Below, in pieces: positions 53,524 through 62,816 of a stretch of 64,000 nt of DNA. Each line of letters opens with the position of its first letter. Within the stretch, counting starts at the first letter, position 1. The stretch covers positions 1,240,001 through 1,304,000 of the forward strand of contig NZ_JAJNOD010000001.1 in assembly GCF_021044885.1 (NCBI RefSeq). The letters run 5' to 3'. The notes under the pieces were generated by a model. It was given only the letters and a program-made list of their open reading frames with translations, did no database searches and had not been told where the DNA came from. The position numbers and the translations under genes were made by a program. The stretch comes from Microbacterium nymphoidis. Its GTDB lineage: Bacteria > Actinomycetota > Actinomycetes > Actinomycetales > Microbacteriaceae.

Positions 53524-54423
53524 TCAGACCGAGATGAGAGCGGAGGGACGCACCCGTGCAACGCGCTCGGCACCGGCGGTGGCCGCCAGCTCATGCACAT
53601 CGGGGCCGCCGATCACGAGCACGGCGGCCAGGGTGAGCGTGCCTCCGGGCTCGAGCACCGTCTCGTCATGGAAGAAGGGCGCGGGGCTGAGACCGGCGTA
53701 CTCCTCCGACCGTGCGAACCAGGGCTCCTCGGCGGACGCGGCGTCCGCGTTCAGCATCAGCACCCCGGCGGAACGGTCGGGCGCCGCATACGACAGCCAC
53801 GGCACCCGGCGTCCGCGTGCCTCGTCACCGGCGGGGCCGTCGGGTGCGGTGATCACACCGCCACGGAAGCTCTCGGGACCGCGCCAGAAGATGCCGGCGT
53901 ATCCGGCGTTCTCCCGGCCTTTCGATGTGGGTGAGCCGAAGGCCAGAGGGGCATCGGTCGAGTTGCGCAGCTCGCTCTCCCAGCTCAGCGCCCACGTCTG
54001 ATCGTCCACGACGTCCGCGGTGATCCGTCGCCGCTCCGCGAGCACCGGGTCCCCCGCCTGCGAGCGCCAGCTCAGGGCGGCGGTGATGCGTGCAGGTTCG
54101 TCGTCGTGCCCCTCGGCGCGAAGTCCGCGGTGCTCCTGCGTGCCGTTGTTGGCCAGCTGCACGTAGCCCTGGCCGTGCACGTACGTCGGGCCACCCCAGA
54201 AGTTGTGCGGGCCGACCACGGGAAGGGCAAGGGAGAGACCCTTGTGCCAGACGTGGTCGGCGGGGCGGTGCGCCGTCACGTCGACTCCCGCACGGGTGCG
54301 CAACGTCAGGTACGGACGCGGGGACTCGATCTGCGGATCGGCGGGCCGGAAGACGTACTCGGCGATGATCCGCCCCGCGTCGCGCAGGGCGACGCGGTCG
54401 ATACCGGCGGCGATGAACTGCAT
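53524..54423 (-). CDS. DUF6807 (PmoA-like) family protein
   Basis: 299 residues from ATG 54423 with GAGGAGA upstream. The family pattern is clear: RPYLTLRTRAGVDVTAHRP, DHVWHKGLSLALPVVGPHNFWGG (63-85 region), and the late RVPWLSYAAPDRSAGVLML and PWFARSEEYAGLSPAPFFHD. The name PmoA is an old misnomer; no methane monooxygenase relation is implied. Members occur beside sugar Gfo/Idh enzymes across actinobacteria and planctomycetes, without an established function. The fold looks like an aldose-1-epimerase-type beta-sandwich with conserved His (HVWHKG). Confidence 0.8.
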   Translation of the reverse strand: MQFIAAGIDRVALRDAGRIIAEYVFRPADPQIESPRPYLTLRTRAGVDVTAHRPADHVWHKGLSLALPVVGPHNFWGGPTYVHGQGYVQLANNGTQEHRGLRAEGHDDEPARITAALSWRSQAGDPVLAERRRITADVVDDQTWALSWESELRNSTDAPLAFGSPTSKGRENAGYAGIFWRGPESFRGGVITAPDGPAGDEARGRRVPWLSYAAPDRSAGVLMLNADAASAEEPWFARSEEYAGLSPAPFFHDETVLEPGGTLTLAAVLVIGGPDVHELAATAGAERVARVRPSALISV

Positions 54424-54449
54424 GAGTTCTCCTCGAAGATGGGGTGCGT

Positions 54450-54495
54450 CCACGATAGGACGGATTGCGGGAAAGCGCTATCCGTCCTATCGTGG
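54450..54495. promoter_or_regulatory. 46-bp symmetrical divergent promoter/operator, site E
   Basis: Perfect 16-bp inverted repeats CCACGATAGGACGGAT (54450-54465) and ATCCGTCCTATCGTGG (54480-54495) flank the operator GGGAAAGCGCTATCC (54469-54483). In the plus direction TTGCGG (54465-54470), a 17-bp spacer and TATCGT (54488-54493) form a promoter with the operator in its spacer; the mirrored TATCGT faces the DUF6807 gene. One repressor could thus control both directions. Confidence 0.65.
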
Positions 54496-54569
54496 CTCGG
54501 TATCGAGGACGGTTCTGCGACGACTGGTCGCCCCGGCCCCGCACTTCCCTCACCGGCGAGAGACGATTC

Positions 54570-55946
54570 ATGACCTCCACCCGCTACGCCCTCATCGGGG
54601 CGGGCCATCGATCACAGATGTACGTCGACGCGATCGCCACCAGCTACGCCGATCGGGCGGAGCTGGTCGCGGTGTGCGAGCCGAATCCCGCTCGGGCCGC
54701 ATACGCGGTGGCGCGCGCCGCAGCCGCAGGAGCCGCACCGCCCGTCGTGCATCCGCCGGCAGAGCTGGAGCGGATGATCAGTGAGCGGCGCATCGATCGT
54801 GTCATCATCTGCGCGCGCGACGACCTGCACGCCGACCTCATCGTGCGCTCCCTCGACGCCGGTGCCGATGTCGTCGTGGAGAAGCCGCTCACCATCGATG
54901 CGGAATCCGCCCGCCGGATCGAAAAAGCCGCAGCTCGCACCGGGCGCGGCATCGTGATGACGTTCAACTACCGGTATTCACCCCGGAACTCTGCTCTGCG
55001 GCGGATCCTTCAGGACGGCGAGATCGGCGAGATCACCAGCATCGACTTCTCCTGGATGCTGGACACGCAGCACGGAGCGGACTACTTCCGCCGCTGGCAC
55101 CGCGAGAAGGCGAACTCGGGCGGTCTGCTGGTGCACAAGGCCAGCCATCACTTCGATCTGGTCAACTGGTGGCTGCGCGATGATCCGGTGCGGGTGTACG
55201 CCTCCGGGGGACTGCGCTTCTACGGCCAGGCCAATGCGGCCAGGCGCGGACTCGGGGAGCGTCCCGCGCGCGGCACCCACGACGGTACGCACGACCCGTT
55301 CGAGCTGGATCTCCGCGACGACGAGCGTCTGGCAGCCCTGTACCTCTATGCCGAGAAGCACGACGGCTACCTGCGCGATCGCGACGTGTTCGGCCCGGGC
55401 ATCACCATCGAGGACAACCTCGCACTCGTCGTCGACTACGCCGGCGGGCCGACCCTCAGCTACTCCCTCAACGCGCATTCGCCGTGGGAGGGCTACCGTG
55501 TCGCTGTGAACGGCACCCTCGGCCGGGCCGAGCTCGACGTGGTGGAACGCGGCGCGGTGCTCCCCGGCGCAGGTGTGCACCCCGTGCTGGACCCCTCCGC
55601 AACACCGTTCGCCGACACCGGTTCGCTACGCCCGCAGGGCGAACGCCTCCGGGTGCAGCGGCACTGGGAACATCCCCGCGAGGTTCCCCTCGACAGTGGG
55701 GGCGCGGCGCATGGCGGCGGGGATGAGCTCCTGCTGCGCGATGTGTTCGACGGCCCCGGGCCCGATCCGCTTCAGCGCCCCGCGGACTGGACCGACGGAC
55801 TGCGCTCGATCGCGGTCGGTATCGCGGGCAACCGTTCTCTCGAGAGCGGGCAGCCCGTGCGTGTCGTGGACCTCGGTATCGACGCACTCATTCGCCCGGA
55901 GGCCGCCAGCGGCGGTCCGTCCGGTCAGCAGAGGGGCACCGTGTGA
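54570..55946 (+). CDS. Gfo/Idh/MocA family oxidoreductase (long form)
   Basis: 458 residues from ATG 54570 (GAGAGA upstream); earlier in-frame starts would cross the promoter. Rossmann loop LIGAGHRSQMYVDAI (8-22), EKP at 104-106, NYRYSPRNSALRRIL, and a substrate domain with SGGLLVHKASHHFDLVNWWL containing Lys and paired His. About 80-100 residues longer than typical members, with an extended C-terminal region. Divergent from DUF6807 across a shared operator, and followed directly by a serine hydrolase and a GH35 enzyme. Substrate unknown. Confidence 0.85.
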   Translation: MTSTRYALIGAGHRSQMYVDAIATSYADRAELVAVCEPNPARAAYAVARAAAAGAAPPVVHPPAELERMISERRIDRVIICARDDLHADLIVRSLDAGADVVVEKPLTIDAESARRIEKAAARTGRGIVMTFNYRYSPRNSALRRILQDGEIGEITSIDFSWMLDTQHGADYFRRWHREKANSGGLLVHKASHHFDLVNWWLRDDPVRVYASGGLRFYGQANAARRGLGERPARGTHDGTHDPFELDLRDDERLAALYLYAEKHDGYLRDRDVFGPGITIEDNLALVVDYAGGPTLSYSLNAHSPWEGYRVAVNGTLGRAELDVVERGAVLPGAGVHPVLDPSATPFADTGSLRPQGERLRVQRHWEHPREVPLDSGGAAHGGGDELLLRDVFDGPGPDPLQRPADWTDGLRSIAVGIAGNRSLESGQPVRVVDLGIDALIRPEAASGGPSGQQRGTV

Positions 55947-56890
55947 TGTCCGTCATCGACATCGTTCGCGACCACGTCACCTCCGGCCGTCTCCCCTCCG
56001 CCGTGCTCGGCATCGCGGATGCCGCGGGTGTGCAGGAGCTCGTCGCCGTCGGCGCCCGGACGGACGATCGCTATCCGCTGTTCTCCATCACCAAGCCGAT
56101 CGTCGCTGTGACAGCGGCCCGGCTGATCGAGCAGGGGCTCCTGAGCGCAGACACCACCCTCGCGACCGCCCTCCCCGGCTTCGCGAACAAGTCCACCACG
56201 CTGGCGCATCTCGCCTCGCACACTTCGGGTCTGGACGAGCCCGCGCTGGACACAGCCGTGCCGCTGCGGCGGGAGCTGCTCACCCGCGGCCAGATCTTCT
56301 CCCCCGGTAGCGCGGTGCAGTACTCGACGCTCGCTTACACGGGCATCGCCGCACTCATCGAGAACGCCGGCGGTCGAGGCTGGGAAGCGGAGGTCGACGA
56401 TCTGTTCGCATCGCTCGGTTCACCTCACGCGGTATCGACCGACCTCGCCGACGCCCTCCCTGTCGCCGATGCCGCTGCCGCCGGACACGACATGGCGGTG
56501 TTCGCCGCGCAGCGCAATCCGGGCGCCGGACTGGCCGGACGAGCGGAGGATCTGCTGCGGCTGGGGTCGGCGCTGCTGCGGATCGCGGCCGGCGGCCGGC
56601 GGGAGTTCCTCACCCCCGCTGCTCTCGATGCCATGCGCACGCCGCGGACGACCGGCCTCCCCCGCGCTGATCCGGGGTCGCCCACAGCCGATCGCGAGTG
56701 GGGACTCGGCTGGCACGTCGCCCCGGCCGGATTCGGTGACGCCACCGTCTTCGGTCACGGCGGGTGGGCGGGCACGGAGTTCTGGGTCCACCCCGCCGTG
56801 GGTCGTGCATGGGTGCTCCTCACCAACCGCGCCGTGCGCGAGGGCGTTGACCCCGCGACCATCGGCCGCGCGGTCGGAGCCGGCCGATGA
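55946..56890 (+). CDS. Serine hydrolase, beta-lactamase class C / esterase type
   Basis: 314 residues from ATG 55946 (or GTG 55943), overlapping the preceding stop. Penicillin-binding-like fold: nucleophile motif SITK (Ser47-Lys50), YST motif with Tyr126, and HGGWAG near 270 replacing the KTG box. No signal peptide, so it is cytosolic and more likely an esterase or amidase than a cell-wall enzyme. Enclosed by sugar genes on both sides with overlapping starts and stops, so deacylation of an imported, acylated glycan is a plausible job. Confidence 0.82.
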   Translation: MSVIDIVRDHVTSGRLPSAVLGIADAAGVQELVAVGARTDDRYPLFSITKPIVAVTAARLIEQGLLSADTTLATALPGFANKSTTLAHLASHTSGLDEPALDTAVPLRRELLTRGQIFSPGSAVQYSTLAYTGIAALIENAGGRGWEAEVDDLFASLGSPHAVSTDLADALPVADAAAAGHDMAVFAAQRNPGAGLAGRAEDLLRLGSALLRIAAGGRREFLTPAALDAMRTPRTTGLPRADPGSPTADREWGLGWHVAPAGFGDATVFGHGGWAGTEFWVHPAVGRAWVLLTNRAVREGVDPATIGRAVGAGR

Positions 56891-59241
56891 CGGATGTCAG
56901 CGCCACCGTGCAGCCGTGGTCGGGTCCCGCCGAGCGTGCGAGCTTGCCTGCTCCGGGCGAGGAGGCGCTGGGAATCGAGGTGACGAATCGTGCCGTGCTG
57001 CGCCACGGCCGCGGCGTCGTCCCGGTGTCGGGCGAGCTGCACTACTCCCGTGTCCCACGAGCGCGCTGGCGGGAGCGGCTCGAGCGGATGCGCGCGAACG
57101 GGATCACGCTGGTGTCGACGTATGTGATCTGGGCGCACCACGTGCTGGCTGGCGGTGCCACGGACTTCACCGGTGACCGCGACGTCGCGGCGTTCATCGA
57201 CGAGGCTCATCGTTGCGGTCTGGGTGTGGTGCTGCGCATCGGTCCCTGGGCGCACGGCGAGGTGCGCAACGGCGGCTTCCCCGACACGGTGCAGGACCTG
57301 CCGGTGACACACCGCACGAATGATCCCGGATACCTGGCCGTGGTGCGCCCCTGGTTCGCACGAATCGGCGAAGAAGTCGCACGGTCGGTGCACGCTCCGG
57401 ATGCGATCTGGGCGATCCAGGTGGAGAACGAGCTGTACGACCAGCCGGCCCACCTCAGCATGCTGCAGCAGCTGGCACGCGAGGCGGGTCTGCGCGCGCC
57501 GCTGTGGACCGCAACGGCGTGGGGCGGCGCCGAACTGCCGCCGACCGGCATCATGCCGTTGTTCGGCGGCTACGCGGACGGGTTCTGGGTGGACCCGCAG
57601 GAGGGGTGGCACCCCAGCTTCCGTCAGCACTTCGTGGCATCCCACGAGTGGGACGACCCGGGTACGGGCGCCGACGTCCGAGCCGCGCTCGGCACGGGGG
57701 AAACTGCGTCTGGCACGCGCCTGCTGGGCTTCCCACCGGCCACGTGTGAGCTCGGCGGCGGGATGGCCACGGCGTATCACCGTCGCCCGGTACCCAGCGG
57801 CACCGACATCGCCGCCGTCGCCCACACCAAGATCGGCAACGGGTCCGCTTGGCAGGGCTACTACATGTTCGCCGGCGGGCGGAACCCGCGAGCGGGGCTC
57901 GGTGAGTCGCACGCCACCGGCTATCCCAATGACGTCCCGGACCTCAGCTACGACTTCCACGCTCCACTCGGGCAGGCCGGCACGGTGAGCCCCGCGCTGG
58001 CGCCGCTGCGGGTGCAGCACGCTTTCCTCCAGGCCTTCGGGGACCAGCTCGCCGAGATGCGCTCCATCCTGCCCGATTCCGGCCCTCCCCATCCCGATGA
58101 TCGCGAGAGCCTGCGCTGGGCGGCTCGTCTGTCCGGCGATCCCGCCCCCCGCGGGTTCGTGGTGGTGACGCACCACCGCGCGCACGAGCAGGTGGAGCCC
58201 GTCGCAGACGTGCGCTTCACACTTCGCGGCGACACGGATCTCGCCTTCCCCGATATCCCGGTCACGATCCCTCCGGCGACGCTGGCGCGCTTCCCGGTGA
58301 ACCTCTCCTGGGGCGACGCACGACTCTCCTGGGCGACCGCCTCCGCGGTGACGATGCTCGAAGCGGATATCCCCACGCTCGTGCTCGTCGCGGTGGAGGG
58401 CGTACCGGCCCGCGCCGAGGTCGCGGGAGCGGCGGGGCCGTTGTCCGTCGGCACCACATCCGTCACCGAGTCCGCGCGCATGCTGCTGCTGCCCGCACAG
58501 GCCCACGACCAGATCTGGGTCATCGAGCGGGGCGGCCACCGCACGCTGTTCCTCAGCGACGGCGAGCTGCGCTGCGACGGGTCGGGAACGATCTTCGTGC
58601 GCGGCGCATCTTTCGTGGAGGTCTACGACCCCGTGGTTGCGGGTTTCGTGGCGGCGCACCCGGGCGGGAATGGCGCCGCCTCGGCGTGGCCGGAGGCGGT
58701 TCGCGCACTCTCCGGCGCAGATCGGACGCCGCGATCCTGCCCATCCGCGGAGCGAACGGCCCGGAGCGCGATCGCAGCGGTTCGTCCGCCCACGACGCCG
58801 GTCGTGGTTCGCCTGATCCGAGCTGCGGGTGATCCGCCCGCCGACTATGGCTTCCGCGACGCACGGCACAGCGCTCCGGCCGAGCAGCACTACCAGGACC
58901 TCGCCGCGCGATTCGTCCTCGAACTGCCGCCCGTGCTCGATGCTGCAGACCCCGTGCTGTGCATCGAGTGGGAGGGCGATGCCGCCCGCCTGTGCTGCGA
59001 CGGCGACGTCGTCGACGACCGATTCTGGGACGGCACCCCCTGGTACGTGTCCCTGACTGATCTCGGCCCCGGGGCGCGGGAGCTACTGCTGGAGGTACTC
59101 CCCCTCTCCCCGCTTTCCACGATCGGCCTGGCGGGGCCGGCTGCCCGCGCGCAACGCACGTCCCCGGTCCCCCTGGTCGGTGTCCGCCGGGTCGGGATCG
59201 AGGATCCCGGCCCGTGGCTCCCGCTCATCCGGCCGTCGTGA
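56887..59241 (+). CDS. GH35 beta-galactosidase-like glycoside hydrolase
   Basis: 784 residues, ATG 56887 overlapping the serine hydrolase stop (ATGA). GH35 landmarks: VSGELHYSRVPRARWRERL (48-66), RIGPWAHGEVRNGGFPDT (117-134), acid/base Glu182 in QVENELYDQ, and nucleophile Glu288 in CELGGGMATAYHRRP. C-terminal jelly-roll regions follow. Slightly longer and more divergent than secreted GH35 enzymes, and without a signal peptide. It should remove beta-galactose from oligosaccharides. Nothing but 37 bases separates it from the convergent LacI gene. Confidence 0.86.
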   Translation: MTDVSATVQPWSGPAERASLPAPGEEALGIEVTNRAVLRHGRGVVPVSGELHYSRVPRARWRERLERMRANGITLVSTYVIWAHHVLAGGATDFTGDRDVAAFIDEAHRCGLGVVLRIGPWAHGEVRNGGFPDTVQDLPVTHRTNDPGYLAVVRPWFARIGEEVARSVHAPDAIWAIQVENELYDQPAHLSMLQQLAREAGLRAPLWTATAWGGAELPPTGIMPLFGGYADGFWVDPQEGWHPSFRQHFVASHEWDDPGTGADVRAALGTGETASGTRLLGFPPATCELGGGMATAYHRRPVPSGTDIAAVAHTKIGNGSAWQGYYMFAGGRNPRAGLGESHATGYPNDVPDLSYDFHAPLGQAGTVSPALAPLRVQHAFLQAFGDQLAEMRSILPDSGPPHPDDRESLRWAARLSGDPAPRGFVVVTHHRAHEQVEPVADVRFTLRGDTDLAFPDIPVTIPPATLARFPVNLSWGDARLSWATASAVTMLEADIPTLVLVAVEGVPARAEVAGAAGPLSVGTTSVTESARMLLLPAQAHDQIWVIERGGHRTLFLSDGELRCDGSGTIFVRGASFVEVYDPVVAGFVAAHPGGNGAASAWPEAVRALSGADRTPRSCPSAERTARSAIAAVRPPTTPVVVRLIRAAGDPPADYGFRDARHSAPAEQHYQDLAARFVLELPPVLDAADPVLCIEWEGDAARLCCDGDVVDDRFWDGTPWYVSLTDLGPGARELLLEVLPLSPLSTIGLAGPAARAQRTSPVPLVGVRRVGIEDPGPWLPLIRPS

Positions 59242-59278
59242 TCGATCGGCCACGCCCGCAACCGCCCCGGGCGCGGGA

Positions 59279-60253
59279 TCACTCCTCCGCGACGGTGCTC
59301 GCGCGCGCGACGATGCGGGCGGGGATCACACGGTGCACATCGGTGTCGGCGAGGGCCAGGCCGATCGCGGCGGCGGCGAGGCCGGAGAAGTCCTGCTCCA
59401 CCGTGGTGAGCGCGGGCCAGAAGCTCGCGGCATCGGAGATCCCGTCGAATCCGGCGACGGCGACGTCGGCGGGGATCCTCCGCCCGGCGGCGTGCAGCGC
59501 GTTCATCGCGCCGAGCGCCATCTGGTCGTTGGCGCAGAAGACGGCTCGCACGTCCGCATCGGCGGCGAGCTCGGCGCCCAGCAGCCGCCCGGACTCGGCT
59601 GTCCAGTCGCCCCGCAGAGGCTGGGGGGCATGGCGACCCGCCGCCTCGTGCGCATCGCGCCACCCCTGTTCACGCGCCTGTGCCGCGAACGAATCCGCGG
59701 GACCCGCGATGTGATGCACCGGGAACCCGCGCGTCAGCAGGTGCGAGGTGAGTTCGAACGCCGCGCGCTCATGGTCGGAACGGACGGTCGGATACGGGAC
59801 GTCTGCGGGCGCATCCACGAGCACCAGGCGAAGGGCAGCATTCTCCAGTTCCGGGATGTACCGCGTGGCCTCGTTGACGATCACGGCGGCATCGACGCCC
59901 TGCTCGGCGAGCCGGTCCACCGCATCCGCGAGCGCGACGTTCTCCCCCAGTGTGACCAGCGCGATCGAATACCCCTCGCGTTCCGCCGCCGCGGCGACCG
60001 CCTGCAGCATCAGGGAGTTTCCGACCGTCTCCAGGGTGGCGACCACGACTCCGAGCACCTCGGAGCGTCCCGTCCGCAGCGCGCGGGCGGCACGGTGCGG
60101 GCGATAGCCGAGCTCGGCGAGTGCGCTCTCCACCCGCGCACGGGTCTCTGGGCTGACGTTGTCGTGCCCGTTGATGACGCGGGAGACGGTCTGTCCGGAG
60201 ACGCCGGCCAGGGCTGCCACATCGCTCATGGCGGGACGGCGGGCGGAGGTCAT
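59279..60253 (-). CDS. LacI-family regulator of galactose genes (candidate GalR)
   Basis: 324 residues, ATG 60253. Helix-turn-helix SDVAALAGVSGQTVSRVING (10-29), then LacI sensor domain (VLGVVVATLETVGNSLMLQA; VRAVFCANDQMALGAMNAL; VAVAGFDGISDAASFWPALT). Divergent from galT-galK, with a near-perfect palindrome over the galT promoter. By position it should repress galT-galK and, judging by matching sites, the GH42 gene at 5-7 kb. The inducer is probably galactose or a galactoside. Confidence 0.9.
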   Translation of the reverse strand: MTSARRPAMSDVAALAGVSGQTVSRVINGHDNVSPETRARVESALAELGYRPHRAARALRTGRSEVLGVVVATLETVGNSLMLQAVAAAAEREGYSIALVTLGENVALADAVDRLAEQGVDAAVIVNEATRYIPELENAALRLVLVDAPADVPYPTVRSDHERAAFELTSHLLTRGFPVHHIAGPADSFAAQAREQGWRDAHEAAGRHAPQPLRGDWTAESGRLLGAELAADADVRAVFCANDQMALGAMNALHAAGRRIPADVAVAGFDGISDAASFWPALTTVEQDFSGLAAAAIGLALADTDVHRVIPARIVARASTVAEE

Positions 60254-60287
60254 GCCTCACATGCTGTCACATCGCGGCACGGACAGG

Positions 60288-60305
60288 CATGTTGACGTAA
60301 ACATG
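60288..60305. promoter_or_regulatory. LacI-family operator over the galT promoter
   Basis: CATGTTGACGTAAACATG: 9-bp half-sites with one mismatch and a CG centre. It covers the -35 element of the galT promoter and lies 35 bases from the divergent regulator's start. Matching sites precede the GH42 gene at 7037-7068. Confidence 0.78.
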
Positions 60306-60320
60306 GGCGCTGATTATGCT
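60292..60320 (+). promoter_or_regulatory. Promoter of galT-galK
   Basis: TTGACG (60292-60297), 17-bp spacer, TATGCT (60315-60320), 34 bases before the galT start codon; the -35 lies within the operator. Confidence 0.75.
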
Positions 60321-60353
60321 GGCGCTCGGGCCAGATCCGGAAAGGAACGTGTG

Positions 60354-61517
60354 ATGGACGCCGAGCAGCAGGTGAGCGCACTGGGCGCCGGGGTGATCAA
60401 GCGGGCGACACGCCTGGCCGACGGCCGTGAACTCATGTACTTCGACGACGCGGACACCATGCTCTCCCCCGAACGCGCGGTCGACGCACGCGCGCTGGAT
60501 GCCCGCCCCGCCACCGCCACCATGCGCCAGGACGTCCTCACCGGGGAATGGGTGTCCATCGCCGCGGCACGACAGAACCGCGCGATGATGCCGCCGGCCG
60601 AGCTCGACCCGCTCGCACCCCAGTCACCCACGAATCCCTCCGAGGTGCCGTCGCGCTACGACGTCGCGGTGTTCGAGAACAAGTCGCCGTCCTTCGGCCC
60701 GGAACTCGCCGAGGCGATCGGCACCGCCCCTGCCGCGGCCGACGCACCGCGCGGGCTGGAAGATCTCGCCCAGCTCGGGCTCGGTCGTACGCGCACGTCG
60801 GTGGGACGCTGCGAGGTGGTCTGCTTCAGCCCGGAGCACGCCGGGTCCTTCGGTTCCCAGACGCCCTCACGCGCACGGACGATCATCGAGGCCTGGGCCG
60901 ATCGCACGGCCGCCCTGTCCGCGCTGCCGGGCGTGGAACAGGTCTTCGTGTTCGAGAACCGGGGAGCGGCCATCGGGGTCACTCTCCCCCATCCGCACGG
61001 CCAGATCTACTCCTACCCGTACATCACGCCGCGCACCACGCGGCTGCTGGAGTCGATCGAGCGGGTGGGTGACGATCTCTTCGACCGCATTCTGGAATTC
61101 GAGCAGGCGGGTCCGCGTGTGGTCCTGCAGGGCGAGCACTGGACGGCGTTCGTGCCGTTCGCCGCGCGCTGGCCCATCGAGATCCACATGATCCCGCACC
61201 GCCATGTCGCGGACTTCGCCGAGACCGACGAGGCGCAGCGCGCCGAGCTGTCCCACCTCTACCTCCGCCTGCTGCGCGGTGTGGACGCGATCTACGAGGA
61301 CCCGACGCCCTACATCGCCGCCTGGCATGCCGCGCCGGTCAATCGCGCGCGCACGAGCGCGCGCCTGCACCTGCAGCTGACCAGTCCCCGCCGCGGCGCC
61401 GACAAGCTCAAGTTCCTCGCCGGCAGCGAGGCCGCGATGGGCGCATGGATCGGTGACGTGCCGCCGGAGGCCGCCGCCGAGCGCATCCGCGCCGCCATCG
61501 CGTCCGTCTCGGTCTGA
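60354..61517 (+). CDS. galT: Galactose-1-phosphate uridylyltransferase
   Basis: Leloir enzyme exchanging UMP between UDP-glucose and galactose-1-phosphate. 387 residues from ATG 60354, with AAGGA upstream; earlier in-frame starts cross the promoter. The active-site HPHGQ is at 213-217 (His215 becomes uridylylated), and VGRCEVVCFSPEH, FENRG and HMIPHRHV are conserved. Sixty bases separate it from galK on the same transcript. No galE is in the window. Confidence 0.95.
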   Translation: MDAEQQVSALGAGVIKRATRLADGRELMYFDDADTMLSPERAVDARALDARPATATMRQDVLTGEWVSIAAARQNRAMMPPAELDPLAPQSPTNPSEVPSRYDVAVFENKSPSFGPELAEAIGTAPAAADAPRGLEDLAQLGLGRTRTSVGRCEVVCFSPEHAGSFGSQTPSRARTIIEAWADRTAALSALPGVEQVFVFENRGAAIGVTLPHPHGQIYSYPYITPRTTRLLESIERVGDDLFDRILEFEQAGPRVVLQGEHWTAFVPFAARWPIEIHMIPHRHVADFAETDEAQRAELSHLYLRLLRGVDAIYEDPTPYIAAWHAAPVNRARTSARLHLQLTSPRRGADKLKFLAGSEAAMGAWIGDVPPEAAAERIRAAIASVSV

Positions 61518-61577
61518 ACGACGACCGCCCACCCACCAGCCCGCGGCGACGCCGCCGCCCCGCACCGAGAGAGACCC

Positions 61578-62750
<1,173 letters not shown>

Positions 62751-62756
62751 CCAGAC

Positions 62757-62800
62757 AGCCTGAAGGGCCGCGATCCGGAGAGATCGCGGCCCTTCAGGCT
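62757..62800. terminator. Bidirectional terminator between galK and the GH3 gene
   Basis: Nineteen-base perfect arms AGCCTGAAGGGCCGCGATC (62757-62775) and its complement (62782-62800) around CGGAGA, between convergent genes; the strongest hairpin in the window. Confidence 0.88.
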
Positions 62801-62816
62801 GCTGGGACGCCGGCCG

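Noticed and set aside
53524..54423. Methane/ammonia monooxygenase subunit
   Set aside because: The PmoA label of DUF6807 is historical; the sequence is soluble with no membrane helices or copper-monooxygenase motifs.
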